The notes beneath the pieces were generated by a model that searched no databases, had not been told where the DNA came from, and saw only the letters and a program-made list of their open reading frames with translations. A stretch of DNA of 64,000 nt from Paenibacillus soyae. GTDB lineage: Bacteria; Bacillota; Bacilli; Paenibacillales; Paenibacillaceae. The position numbers were made by a program, and so were the translations under genes. The DNA is taken from NCBI RefSeq assembly GCF_024623455.1, contig NZ_JANIPJ010000003.1, positions 124,001-188,000 on the forward strand, given 5' to 3'. Below, piece by piece: positions 26,542-36,370 of this stretch. Positions within the stretch are counted from its first letter, which is position 1. Every line of letters begins with the position of its first letter.

Positions 26542-28000
26542 CGGCTTCGTACACCTCGGTTTCATCCTCCTGCGGGTCGCTCGCGAAGAACGCGAACCGG
26601 CTCCGCTTAATGCCGGCCTTCAGCATCGCCTGCTGAATGTTGTCGGACAGCTTGCCGACGCGGCGGTGCTTCCCGACGATCTGGATCCGTTTCTTCCCGT
26701 CCACGGTCTCCTCGAGCACGTCCTCGCAGTCGAATCGATAGATGGGATTAATGATCGGCTCCAGCCCCTTCGAACCCATAACCTCGGAGATCGCCGTCAC
26801 CTTCCGCGTGCCGTCCGCGAGCTTCTCTTGATAGATAACGAACTTAACCGCGCTGCAAATGTTGCGAAGCGCAAGCTCCGCCGGCTCGCTCGAAATCATA
26901 AGGTACGCGGTCAGGAACCGGTAGATCGCTTCCTTGTCTCCCTCGGCATGCAGCGTCGAGAAGAAATAATGGCCCGTCTGCGCCGCCCGAAGCGCCGTCG
27001 CGAATTCGCCCGGCGTCCGCAGCTCGCCCGGTCCGATCCAGTGCGGCGACTGCCTCATCGCGTTGATGAGCAAATTCTCCATCGTGGCGGGACTGGAATC
27101 GTCGTCCTCCGGGACGGATTCGTATTGGAGGACGTCGTTCAATATTTTGCCGTGGACGCTTCCGCCCTCCCGCTGCTGCAGCCGCATCTCCGACGGATTC
27201 TCGATCGTGATGATCCGGGACAGCGGATTGATCTCCTTGACCAGAATTTCGTTCAGGGTCGTCTTGCCGCTGCCCGTCGGACCGACCGTAATCCAAGACA
27301 GGTCGGACTTCGGGATAAGCGAGAGCAGCCGGTACATATTGACGGAGAACGATTCGTTCTCGATCAGCACCTTCGGCGAAATGCTCTTCTTGTGGAACTT
27401 CCGGATAACGAAGGCCGGATTGTCGTAAGGCGAGATGCCCGCATGGGTCGCGTTCACCCGGTAGCCCTCGATCGTTCTCGCGTTGACCATCGGAATCTTG
27501 GGCGTCAGCCTTACCTTCGAGACGCCGATCAGCTTCGAGATGATCCGCTCCATATGCTCGCGGTCGCTGAACGACTGCTCCCACTTGATTGACCGGCCGC
27601 CGCTTTCGACGAAGATCTGATCCGGTCCGTTCGCGCGGATCTCGTCGATCGACGGATCCTCCATCGCTCTCGTGATCGGACCGTAATGGGTAATCTCGTC
27701 CGTCAAGGCGCTCTTCAGCTGGGCGAGATCATGATAGCCCTCAACGATCGGCTGCTGGGAGTCGACGAACTCGTTAATGTAAGCTTTCGTCATCTCCCGC
27801 TTGCGTACGGGGTCGTTCTCTCTCCGGAACGCGTGCGTGGTCACCTTCGTGATGTATTTCTGGCACAGCTCCAGCGCCTCTTCGAAGTTGATCGTCGTAT
27901 ATTTGCTCTTCTGGTCCTGCTCGTCAGCCGCGCCCTCCGGCGTTTGCGACTGGAGATAGACGCGCTGCTGCATGTCGCTGATTTTGCCTCTTGTAAGCAC
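26519..28000 (-). CDS. tadA: TadA/CpaF-type secretion ATPase
   Basis: 493 residues from a GTG start (AAGGAG upstream). N-terminal helical domain, then the CpaF core: ITHYGPITRAMEDPSIDEI, Walker A GPTGSGKT (240-247), IITIENPSEMRLQ (Asp-box equivalent with Glu), and MRQSPHWIGPGELRTPGEF, which stands in for the Walker B/His-box region ALRxxPDxIxxGExR. The usual Asp in that box reads as His, so the ATPase may be divergent. It would power assembly by acting on TadB/TadC. Adjacent to tadB with overlap. Confidence 0.85.
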   Translation of the reverse strand: MLTRGKISDMQQRVYLQSQTPEGAADEQDQKSKYTTINFEEALELCQKYITKVTTHAFRRENDPVRKREMTKAYINEFVDSQQPIVEGYHDLAQLKSALTDEITHYGPITRAMEDPSIDEIRANGPDQIFVESGGRSIKWEQSFSDREHMERIISKLIGVSKVRLTPKIPMVNARTIEGYRVNATHAGISPYDNPAFVIRKFHKKSISPKVLIENESFSVNMYRLLSLIPKSDLSWITVGPTGSGKTTLNEILVKEINPLSRIITIENPSEMRLQQREGGSVHGKILNDVLQYESVPEDDDSSPATMENLLINAMRQSPHWIGPGELRTPGEFATALRAAQTGHYFFSTLHAEGDKEAIYRFLTAYLMISSEPAELALRNICSAVKFVIYQEKLADGTRKVTAISEVMGSKGLEPIINPIYRFDCEDVLEETVDGKKRIQIVGKHRRVGKLSDNIQQAMLKAGIKRSRFAFFASDPQEDETEVYEADEYDFSY

Positions 28001-28017
28001 CGCTCGTTCGCTCCTTC

Positions 28018-28845
28018 CTACTGCTCGGCCAGCTGCGCGGCGAGCCGCTGGATTTCCTTCATGAATTGGCGGTTAAATAACGGATTGTCCTTGACGTACA
28101 GCTTGCCTTTGTTCGCCCGCGCCACGCCGTCCTTCACGTAAGGCAGCGCGGTGATGATGTTAAGGCCCATTTCCTTGTAGACGTCGAAGTCGAAATCGAT
28201 ATTCTGCAAATTCATCATGATGACGTTCGTGAACTTGGCGGTGCTGATGCCGACCGAATTCGCGAAATCGAGCAGCTTCACCATATGGATGACCGCTTCC
28301 GTCCGCTCGGTCGCCGTGAAGAAGCCGATATGGCAAGCCTTCATGGCGCCCAGGCAGAATTCGAGCGGCGGATTGTTCGGAATATCGATAAGCACGATAT
28401 CGAACATCTGCTTCAGCGTCGCGAGAACTCTCTCCAGATGCTCGAATTCGAAGTCGAAATATTCCTCCATCAAATCCTGCGGGCTCGGCGACAGCAGGTA
28501 CAACCGCTCGTATTTGGTCGCTTGTATTTCTTCCCGCACGTCGACCTTGTCGCTCTTCAGCAGCTTGATCAGCCCCGATGCTTTCTTCGGCGCATGGCAG
28601 TCGACGTAATGGTAGAGATTCGGGTAGAACACCTTCAGGTCCACGATGCACGTGTTCAGCCCCTTCTGGGACAGCAGATAGCCGAGATTGCTGATGAGCA
28701 CCGCGTTATCGGTTCCGTCGCAGGCGGAGATGAAGCCGATAAGGTTATAGATCAGCTTGCTCTCGAGCAGCTCCGCGCCGACGAGATCCTTGGATGAAAT
28801 TTTGGATAAAATGCCTTCTACTACTCTTCCGGATTGTCGATCCAC
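28018..28845 (-). CDS. MinD/TadZ-like protein with lost P-loop
   Basis: 275 residues from a GTG start (GAGGTGGAATC upstream), overlapping the end of the cpaB-like gene by 25 bp. The MinD/ParA-like core is recognisable: LIGFISACDGTDNAVLISNL at the P-loop position, CIVDLKVFYPNLYHYVD as deviant switch I, and MFDIVLIDIPNNPPLEFCLG as switch II/Walker B. The Walker A Gly-Lys residues are absent, so ATP binding is doubtful. TadZ/CpaE proteins localise Tad machines to a pole or site; this may be a regulatory partner of the larger paralogue upstream. Confidence 0.65.
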   Translation of the reverse strand: MDRQSGRVVEGILSKISSKDLVGAELLESKLIYNLIGFISACDGTDNAVLISNLGYLLSQKGLNTCIVDLKVFYPNLYHYVDCHAPKKASGLIKLLKSDKVDVREEIQATKYERLYLLSPSPQDLMEEYFDFEFEHLERVLATLKQMFDIVLIDIPNNPPLEFCLGAMKACHIGFFTATERTEAVIHMVKLLDFANSVGISTAKFTNVIMMNLQNIDFDFDVYKEMGLNIITALPYVKDGVARANKGKLYVKDNPLFNRQFMKEIQRLAAQLAEQ

Positions 28846-29705
28846 GATTCCACCTCTTTCTCGAGCGTCGGCAGCTGATCCAGAATGATCGAGCTGTTCT
28901 TCCGGCTTAGAATGGTGATGAGGAACGATTGGTTCTCGAAGCCTTGATACTTCGCGAAGTTGTTGATCTGCTCGCTGCTTCCCTCGAGCATGAGCGCCTT
29001 CGGCTTGATGCTGTTAATGAACTCCTCGCTCTTCATCACTTCCTGCCGCTTCTGATCGTCCAGCTTCTGTACTTCCTTGTATACCTCGTAGATGGAGCGG
29101 CTATTGGAGTTGAGCATATCCTTCACGACGATGCTGTCGAAGAGCACCTCCGTCTCCCGGACGGTAACGGTGCCGCCTCCCGACATGTTGGGGTTGCCCG
29201 AGGACGCGCCTACGCTCTTCTCGTTGTCATAAGACACCCGGATCCGCACTCGGTCGCCCGGCACGAGAATGTCCCCGCCCACCTCGAGGAAGTTGTACGG
29301 CAGGGTCAGCACTTCGTTCTCGTCGGCGACCTCGTACAGCCATTCGTTCTTGAGCGGCTTCTCGTCCGTTAGCTGATCCTTGTAGATGATGCTGTCCTTG
29401 CGCAAATAGTAGGTCGTGAGCTTATCCAGCACATCGTCCAGATCCTCGGCCCGCACCATGCCCTCGTCGAATTCCTTCTCGATCAGATTGTAGGTATCCA
29501 CGTTTTTCTTCGTCAGCGGCGCGTACGCGGGGATTCCGTCATCCGCTTTCACGCGGATAACCTGTATGACGTTTTCGGCTTTGCGGCTCGCGTTGTCCAG
29601 ATAGAGATAGGAGCTGGCGATGACGAGAAGCGCAAAAACGAACGCCAGTATTTTTTTGAATAAATTGCGGTTCGGCTTCGTGTTCTTCAAGGTGCTTAAA
29701 TCCAT
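28821..29705 (-). CDS. CpaB/RcpC-like (SAF domain) pilus assembly protein
   Basis: 294 residues. N-terminal membrane helix (KILAFVFALLVIASSYLYL), then an SAF-type domain (VIRVKADDGIPAYAPLTKKNV, RKDSIIYKDQLTDEKPL), then a beta-rich region (VLTLPYNFLEVGGDILVPGD, RVRIRVSYDN), the arrangement of CpaB/RcpC. In diderm bacteria this protein works with the secretin. In a monoderm it must serve another envelope role, perhaps wall binding. GGAGGCG precedes the ATG. Confidence 0.7.
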   Translation of the reverse strand: MDLSTLKNTKPNRNLFKKILAFVFALLVIASSYLYLDNASRKAENVIQVIRVKADDGIPAYAPLTKKNVDTYNLIEKEFDEGMVRAEDLDDVLDKLTTYYLRKDSIIYKDQLTDEKPLKNEWLYEVADENEVLTLPYNFLEVGGDILVPGDRVRIRVSYDNEKSVGASSGNPNMSGGGTVTVRETEVLFDSIVVKDMLNSNSRSIYEVYKEVQKLDDQKRQEVMKSEEFINSIKPKALMLEGSSEQINNFAKYQGFENQSFLITILSRKNSSIILDQLPTLEKEVESWIDNPEE

Positions 29706-31106
29706 TTATTTCGTCGCCTCCATTAATCTCAGAAGAATGCTTCCATAGGCTTGCTCATGATCCCGGCTGGAGAATACGATTGGCAAGTCGGATTCGATCT
29801 GCGCGTCGAACTCTTGCGCGTAAGGCACGTAGCCCGCGGTCTTCACCTCGTACATGAACGCGTCCAGCAGGCCCGAGGTCATGACTTTGCTGACGGCTTC
29901 CGGCGTGAACAGCTCGTTCTGGAACCGCGAGCGGTCATTGTACTTGGTGACGATCGCCTTCGATTTGGCGTTCAGGTAAGCGATGGATTCCCTGCTCAGG
30001 TCCGCTTCCATATTGCGCAGCGTCGTGATGACGGAATAGATGTTGTTGTTCACGCAGAGCCCTACCGTATCGATATGAATGAGCGCCTCCTGGAATTTGC
30101 CCAGCACTTCGAATGGCATGTCCAGAAGAATGAGATTGAATCGGCTCCTCAGCACCGACAGCAGCGAGATGAGCTTGCCCGCGTTCACGTATTGCTCGAA
30201 CAGCAGCCTGTCATGGAACGACAGCCCGAGCGCCGTCAGCCACAATTCGTCCTTGATATGACAGCACGTCATCATATGGTCCTGCGGTCTCGCCAGCGTG
30301 CGAATGAGCGACGCGCTCATCGCTTCGTCTCTCTGGCTCTGCTCGTGGAACCGGTTGAAATAGAGGTTCGTCGTCCGAAAGTCGATGTCGAGATCGACGA
30401 TGATGGTCGACAAGCCGCGCTTGTTCGCCACGCTTGCCACGTTCACGAGCGTGCTGGTCACGCCGCTGCCCCGATGTCCGGTTATCGCGATTACCCGGCT
30501 CATGCCGCGGCTGACTCGCTCGAAATCTTTGTCCAGCGTGCTGGATGCGGCTCTGCCGGCTTCCTGCTTCGGCTTCGGCTTTAGACGGTCGAAAAATGAT
30601 GGTTTTTTCTCGGATGTCTGGGAAGGCTCATTCTTCTTCGCGTCCGGGGGGACCTCGGTCTCAGGGCGTCCGGATGATCGGAACCAGGATAAGGCCGCTG
30701 ATCGGCTGCCGCCGCTATGCTTCTGGAGAAGTTCTAGGATGCGTGTCATCGGAGGTCGGATGTAAGGATGAATTTCAAGCTGCAAGCTGCTGTGCGCCGC
30801 CAGAAGGCGGGACAACTCCCTCTTCCACTGCGGGTCTCTCGTCAGGATGAGGATCGGGAAGCCGGAGCCGTTCGAGATTTGTTCCAGCTTTCGGAGCACG
30901 CGCTCCAATTGGCTGACGTTCTCGTAATGATCGTTCGACAACGCTTCATCCATGATGAGCAGAGCGCCGAAGGTCGGCGGCGATGAATCTATGTAGTCTA
31001 GCAGATCGGTCAACATTAGCGGCGACGAGTTATGAATGGCAGATCTCTTGGTATCGTACCGCGCGATCACCTCAAAGAGATTGCCAGAGACAAGAAGTGT
31101 ACCCAT
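29706..31106 (-). CDS. TadZ/CpaE-like MinD-family protein, first gene of the array
   Basis: 466 residues: an N-terminal receiver-like domain (about 1-125, with TFGALLIMDEALSNDH), a low-complexity linker (about 140-200), and a MinD-family domain. The P-loop reads ITGHRGSGVTSTLVNVASV (G210 to S218): the Walker A Lys is replaced by Val. Degenerate P-loops also occur in known CpaE/TadZ proteins. Further core motifs are IIVDLDIDFRTTNLYFNRF and FNLILLDMPFEVLGKF. It probably positions the assembly machine at the membrane. AAGGTGG precedes the ATG. All genes down to about 3.2 kb follow on the same strand. Confidence 0.75.
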   Translation of the reverse strand: MGTLLVSGNLFEVIARYDTKRSAIHNSSPLMLTDLLDYIDSSPPTFGALLIMDEALSNDHYENVSQLERVLRKLEQISNGSGFPILILTRDPQWKRELSRLLAAHSSLQLEIHPYIRPPMTRILELLQKHSGGSRSAALSWFRSSGRPETEVPPDAKKNEPSQTSEKKPSFFDRLKPKPKQEAGRAASSTLDKDFERVSRGMSRVIAITGHRGSGVTSTLVNVASVANKRGLSTIIVDLDIDFRTTNLYFNRFHEQSQRDEAMSASLIRTLARPQDHMMTCCHIKDELWLTALGLSFHDRLLFEQYVNAGKLISLLSVLRSRFNLILLDMPFEVLGKFQEALIHIDTVGLCVNNNIYSVITTLRNMEADLSRESIAYLNAKSKAIVTKYNDRSRFQNELFTPEAVSKVMTSGLLDAFMYEVKTAGYVPYAQEFDAQIESDLPIVFSSRDHEQAYGSILLRLMEATK

Positions 31107-31260
31107 ATGCCCACCTTAATAATGATTTAGTCTCATTGCAACCAAATACGAATTCTTTTTACATGATAATACATATTCTATTATTATAGTACTTCAACAA
31201 TTTCCATATTTCAATGTTCATAAAATCTTCATTTTACCAGTAAACTTTTATAAAAAAAGT
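31107..31260 (-). promoter_or_regulatory. AT-rich region with candidate promoter of the Tad/type VII array
   Basis: AT-rich upstream region of the first array gene. On the minus strand a consensus-like TATAAT lies at 31183-31188, about 77 bp before the start codon. Possible -35 elements (TTGAAA or TTGTTG) have poor spacing, so an activator may be needed. The rest of the intergenic stretch, to 31449, shows nothing else I can name. Confidence 0.35.
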
Positions 31261-31449
31261 AGTGAAAATAAAGAAAGTAACTGCAGAAATGGGGAGTAAA
31301 TGATTGAAATGCAGGACTTTCGCACCTAAAAGTGGGGGATGGATGATTCCGTAGGCTCTATTTCCTAGTCTTTTTGTACCTAATAACTTACAAATTATTT
31401 ATTATTAATTTGGGTTTATAAGGAATTACTATTTGTAATGTTATTGCAC

Positions 31450-31498
31450 AAAAAAAGAGGCCTCGCTCCCTTCCATTACGAAAGGTTGCGAGACCTCG
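31450..31498 (-). terminator. Rho-independent terminator
   Basis: On the minus strand a long stem (GAGGTCTCGC pairing with GCGAGGCCTC) ends in CTCTTTTTTTG. It closes the gene at 31521-32339 and insulates the Tad/type VII array downstream. Confidence 0.8.
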
Positions 31499-31520
31499 GA
31501 TGAGGAGTGCGCGTGAAAGA

Positions 31521-32339
31521 TTAATTCACGCTTACTTCCTCCAGGAGATAAGTGGAGCTGTCATAGTATTCCGCGGAAAACTCGAATTTCACGTAGACGC
31601 TGCTGAACGCGTCCCAGCCTTCCGGATAATACACGAATTCGAAATATTGGCCGAACTCGGATTTATCCGAGATGTAGCTCGTTTCGATCTCGGACAACGT
31701 TACGCCCTTCAGCGTGTTCGCGTATTCCTTGGTATCCGCGGCCGTGTTCGCCTCGATGGTGCCGGCCAGCATTTCCGAGAAGTCGTCCTTGTAATACTGG
31801 CGTCCCAGGCTGATCGGAGAGTTGTCGCGTTTCTCGGCCGTATAGCTGTCAATATAAGCATCGAACTTGGACGTGTCCTCTGTCAGCAGGGCATCGGCAT
31901 AGATCTTGATGATCTTCTGGGCTTCCGCGCGCAGCTTGTCCTCCATCTGCGCCTCCGTGCCTGTCAGCTTCATGATGCCTGCCGAAGATACCGGTGCTTC
32001 CGTTTCTTCTTCTTCCTCTTGGACTGGAGCGCTGCCGTCCGTATTAATGATAACGGTATCTGTCGCATCATCCCAACCAACGTACATACCAGTTGCTTCC
32101 GCGACCGCTCTCGCCGGCAGGTAGGTAGAGCCTTGGTATGTAATCGGCGGCATTTTCTGGCCTTTATCGTTCTTCGGCGTCCAGCTGTCCCCGTCGATCT
32201 TGAACTTAATATTGTGGTTCAGATTCGCGGTAATCTTCTGCAAGCCGGTAGCGGCGCCCGCTCCCACCGCTCCGAATATCAAGCATGCGCTTACGATCGT
32301 GCCGATAAAAACCGACTTTCTCATCTTAATGACTTTCAT
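31521..32339 (-). CDS. Secreted protein with copper-amine-oxidase N-terminal domain
   Basis: 272 residues. Signal peptide (MRKSVFIGTIVSACLIFGAV then GAGAAT), one PF07833-type repeat (YQGSTYLPARAVAEATGMYV, GWDDATDTVII), an acidic linker (EEEEETE), and a C-terminal domain of about 140 residues (KIIKIYADALLTEDTSKFDA) that resembles a DUF3888/DUF4878-like lipoprotein domain, not confirmed. Extracellular or wall-bound. Ribosome binding site GGGAGG. It has its own terminator, so it is not part of the array below. Confidence 0.7.
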   Translation of the reverse strand: MKVIKMRKSVFIGTIVSACLIFGAVGAGAATGLQKITANLNHNIKFKIDGDSWTPKNDKGQKMPPITYQGSTYLPARAVAEATGMYVGWDDATDTVIINTDGSAPVQEEEEETEAPVSSAGIMKLTGTEAQMEDKLRAEAQKIIKIYADALLTEDTSKFDAYIDSYTAEKRDNSPISLGRQYYKDDFSEMLAGTIEANTAADTKEYANTLKGVTLSEIETSYISDKSEFGQYFEFVYYPEGWDAFSSVYVKFEFSAEYYDSSTYLLEEVSVN

Positions 32340-32672
32340 TATAAGTTTCCCTCCCGAAAGTTATGAATCCAGGGCTATGAAGTCTATCTCTAGCTGCCTT
32401 CCGGCTATTACTCTAGCAGAATCCCCCACCATCTCCACAGAACATGAAATATTATACAATTTTATTCGATAGAATGTAAAGAAATATGTGCCATTTCGCG
32501 TTTCTGCGCAAATATATTCGCATACTAGATTGTCTTAATTTGTCGAATTACTAACTATAGTCCTATAAATCCTTGTATCAACTATATGATTTTATATATT
32601 CAAACGTTAATTTATATGAAATTCCGCGATAGTTACATGAATGCATAGACGGTTGCGGCCATGAACGATAAA
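32340..32672. other. AT-rich intergenic region, no gene seen
   Basis: About 330 bp of AT-rich sequence upstream of the secreted protein gene on the minus strand. It presumably contains that gene's promoter. Short frames here have no ribosome binding site or motif. Confidence 0.4.
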
Positions 32673-32716
32673 GAGGCCTCGCCTCCGCTCCACAGGGAGC
32701 GGCGCGGGGCCTGCAC
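32673..32716 (-). terminator. Rho-independent terminator
   Basis: Strong GC stem (GGCCCCGCGCCGCTCCC pairing with GGAGCGGAGGCGAGGCC) followed on the minus strand by TCTTTATCG, just after the stop at 32720. Confidence 0.65.
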
Positions 32717-32719
32717 AGC

Positions 32720-32977
32720 TCACAACGCCTTGGACCAGGAAGCAGACGATACGGCCGGGCGTCGCGACTCCCGCTCATCCCATGGCCGGAGCACCTGCAA
32801 GTGGCCTTCCTTCCTGGCAATGCACCGCTTCTCCTCCAGCTCGCTCAGCGCGGCGTTGATCTGCTTCTCGTTCAAGCCGATCATGCGCCCCAGCCGTCCA
32901 TAATTCAGCCGAACCGCTTCATGACGGTACAGGTTCCACAGTACTCTTAATATTTTGCGCGAACGATCAGACAGCAC
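32720..32977 (-). CDS. Small winged-helix DNA-binding protein
   Basis: 85 residues from a GTG at 32977 with GGAGGTGG six bases upstream; an ATG at 32995 is the alternative. The core is a winged helix: LSDRSRKILRVLWNLYRHE, LNYGRLGRMIGLNEKQINA, ALSELEEKRCIARKEGHLQV. It overlaps the WYL-like gene by 11 bp, so the two are coupled. Likely a small regulator; target unknown. Confidence 0.6.
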   Translation of the reverse strand: MLSDRSRKILRVLWNLYRHEAVRLNYGRLGRMIGLNEKQINAALSELEEKRCIARKEGHLQVLRPWDERESRRPAVSSASWSKAL

Positions 32978-33158
32978 GCCGAACCACCTCCGCATCTATA
33001 ATGTTCTCCAGCTTAAAAATCCGAATGGCCTGCGAGGAGTAGCAATATCCCTTCATCCGGGCTCCTCTAACAGACATGACCCGTACATCGCGAATCGTCA
33101 CCTGACGATGCCGATCGATGTAAATGAGCTGCAAGACCTTCCCGATCCAATGCTCCAT
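32967..33158 (-). CDS. Small WYL-like domain protein
   Basis: 63 residues from the ATG at 33158, preferred because GAGGTGA lies upstream at good spacing. Sequence KVLQLIYIDRHRQVTIRDVR then VMSVRGARMKGYCYSSQAIR resembles a stand-alone WYL-type ligand-sensing beta barrel. Partnered with the winged-helix gene it would reconstitute the two halves of a WYL regulator as separate proteins. Confidence 0.55.
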   Translation of the reverse strand: MEHWIGKVLQLIYIDRHRQVTIRDVRVMSVRGARMKGYCYSSQAIRIFKLENIIDAEVVRRAV

Positions 33159-33300
33159 GACCATCACCTCGAACACGAATGTATGTTCTTATTATACACC
33201 AAACACCCGTTCGATATTCAAGCAGGAATTTTTAACTTTGCGGCGGATTTCCTTTCTCTTCCTATATAACCACGTCAGCCCATTGATTAAACGATTTTCA

Positions 33301-33335
33301 TAAAAAAAAGCGGACCCCCGAAAGAGCCGCTTCCC
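33301..33335 (-). terminator. Rho-independent terminator
   Basis: On the minus strand AAGCGG and CCGCTT arms are followed by an uninterrupted T-tract. It closes the small membrane protein gene. Confidence 0.65.
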
Positions 33336-33344
33336 TGTAACCAT

Positions 33345-33581
33345 CTATGCGAGCATTGTCGCTCCTACGATAAAGCCGATCAGCATGCCCAATACCACGC
33401 CTACGACAGACATCACCATCAGCACGACGCCATGGGTTTGACTCCTTTTTTTGTACACCAGAAATCCCATGATAAAGGCTCCGGCACCAAATAATATCGG
33501 GATAAAAAGGAAAGATAAGCCGAAAAAAATCCAGCCCAGCACCACATAAACCGTCCCGTCCTTCACTTCTCTCTCGTTCAT
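33345..33581 (-). CDS. Small membrane protein, 78 aa
   Basis: Starts at the ATG at 33581 (GAGGTGG three bases upstream; the longer frame to 33698 has no support). Two hydrophobic segments: YVVLGWIFFGLSFLFIPILF and VVLMVMSVVGVVLGMLIGFI. Probably an integral membrane protein of two or three helices, resembling small DUF4190-like proteins. Monocistronic; function unknown. Confidence 0.55.
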   Translation of the reverse strand: MNEREVKDGTVYVVLGWIFFGLSFLFIPILFGAGAFIMGFLVYKKRSQTHGVVLMVMSVVGVVLGMLIGFIVGATMLA

Positions 33582-33680
33582 GAGCCACCTCATTCTCCTC
33601 AAGTAAGTGTCCAGCGGCCTAAAATATATATGTAGGCAAGAGGCGGATGATGCTTCATTAAACTTTACTACCCAAAACGC

Positions 33681-33732
33681 AAAAAAGAGGCTTCGCAAAA
33701 GTTCATTGAACGGATGCGAAGCCTCTTTTGTT
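33681..33732. terminator. Bidirectional terminator after groEL
   Basis: Perfect inverted repeat AAAAGAGGCTTCGCA/TGCGAAGCCTCTTTT around a 20-base loop, flanked by A and T tracts on both sides. It ends the groES-groEL operon and can also stop plus-strand transcripts. Confidence 0.75.
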
Positions 33733-33770
33733 CGTTAGATATTACCGCATTGGGCGGTTTCTGCCCAATC

Positions 33771-33834
33771 GGCGATCCAATTTACCGCTTAGGCGCGGTC
33801 GTTCCTCCTCGAATTGCTTCGATTAGGAATTGAA
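33771..33834. repeat. Dispersed repeat, copy 1
   Basis: Shares the core GCGCGGTCGYTCCTCYTCGA followed by ATTRCTTCGAT with two copies near 44.9 kb. It begins GGCGAT and ends just before the groEL stop codon. The ends are less symmetrical than in the other copies. Confidence 0.55.
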
Positions 33835-35475
<1,641 letters not shown>

Positions 35476-35521
35476 TTACCTCCCAAAAATTTAATATTAA
35501 GTAAGTATGTGGTCGCTATTC

Positions 35522-35803
35522 TTAGCCAAGAATCGCGTGGATGTCGCTTTCCTTCATAATCAAATACTCTTTGCCTTCGTATTTGACTTCGGTACCCGCA
35601 TATTTGGAGAACAGAACGCGGTCGCCTTCTTTTACTTCCAATGCTACGCGAACGCCGTCCTTCAGCGTACCGCTGCCGACAGCTACTACTTTGCCTTCTT
35701 GCGGCTTTTCCTTTGCCGTATCCGGCAGCACGATGCCGCTCGCAGTTGTTTCTTCCTTCGCGATTGGTTCGATCAATACGCGTTCACCCAAAGGTTTGAT
35801 CAT
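35522..35803 (-). CDS. groES: Co-chaperonin GroES
   Basis: 93 residues, full length. Begins [20 protein letters not shown]; the mobile loop ([20 protein letters not shown]) and [20 protein letters not shown] are as in other Bacillota. Heptameric lid of GroEL. First gene of the heat-shock operon, with promoter and CIRCE directly upstream. Confidence 0.97.
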   Translation of the reverse strand: MIKPLGERVLIEPIAKEETTASGIVLPDTAKEKPQEGKVVAVGSGTLKDGVRVALEVKEGDRVLFSKYAGTEVKYEGKEYLIMKESDIHAILG

Positions 35804-35848
35804 TGAAAATAGCCTCCTTCTAAATTTGTCGCTTCTTGTGATATTTCG

Positions 35849-35875
35849 TTAGCACTCGTAAGCGATTAGTGCTAA
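35849..35875 (-). promoter_or_regulatory. CIRCE operator (HrcA site)
   Basis: TTAGCACTC, nine bases, TAGTGCTAA: the canonical CIRCE inverted repeat with one mismatch in one arm. It lies just after the -10 element of the groES promoter, so HrcA binding would block initiation or early elongation. Confidence 0.93.
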
Positions 35876-35886
35876 CAACCATTTTT

Positions 35887-35915
35887 ATCATACTCAATCT
35901 CCGTTTGGATTTCAA
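35887..35915 (-). promoter_or_regulatory. Sigma-A promoter of groES-groEL
   Basis: On the minus strand TTGAAA (35910-35915), a 17-base spacer, and TATGAT (35887-35892), immediately upstream of CIRCE. Confidence 0.85.
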
Positions 35916-36045
35916 GTGCTTGAACTTATTTTTGCAGCAAATTTACATCTCGCCGGAGAGACCAGGGGAAGCGGCACGCTCCATCCTCCTATTCCCCGTA
36001 ATTAACGCAGCGCGTAAAGCCCGCCTCTCCATCCTCCAAGACACT

Positions 36046-36233
36046 AAATAGCGGCAATAGTACCTCTAATCCGGCTGTTACTAACCTGCAAATAAAAATA
36101 GCGGCGATAGTACCCTTATTTCTCGCGTAATCGCGCCATCCGAGCGAATGCAAAGGAAATAGAGGTACATATGCCGCTATTTATAGAAATCCTAGGTTTC
36201 CGGTGAAAAATAGAGGTGCTTTCGCCGCTATTT
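36046..36233. repeat. Intergenic inverted/direct repeat family A (four units)
   Basis: Units: AAATAGCGGCAATAGTACC (36046), AAATAGCGGCGATAGTACCC (about 36097), AAATAGAGGTACATATGCCG followed by CTATTT (36157-36182), and AAATAGAGGTGCTTTCGCCG followed by CTATTT (36207-36231). The last two are head-to-tail palindromes of the first two. There is no gene in this intergenic region (35.93-36.55 kb). Confidence 0.6.
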
Positions 36234-36370
36234 TCGCCGCGAACTCAGAACATGGGCACCTGACGAACTGAACCGCACGGCCAAAGCCCGCTCGAGCGCA
36301 GCGCCATGCTTAACGAGTCCACGCCATGCCGCGTCGTCAACGCTAAAGCTTAAGCTCCCCTATAAAGTCC

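Noticed and set aside
26844..27584. 246-codon alternative frame inside tadA
   Set aside because: Composition (Arg/Gly/Asp rich) is typical of a shifted frame, and the TadA frame has Walker motifs throughout.
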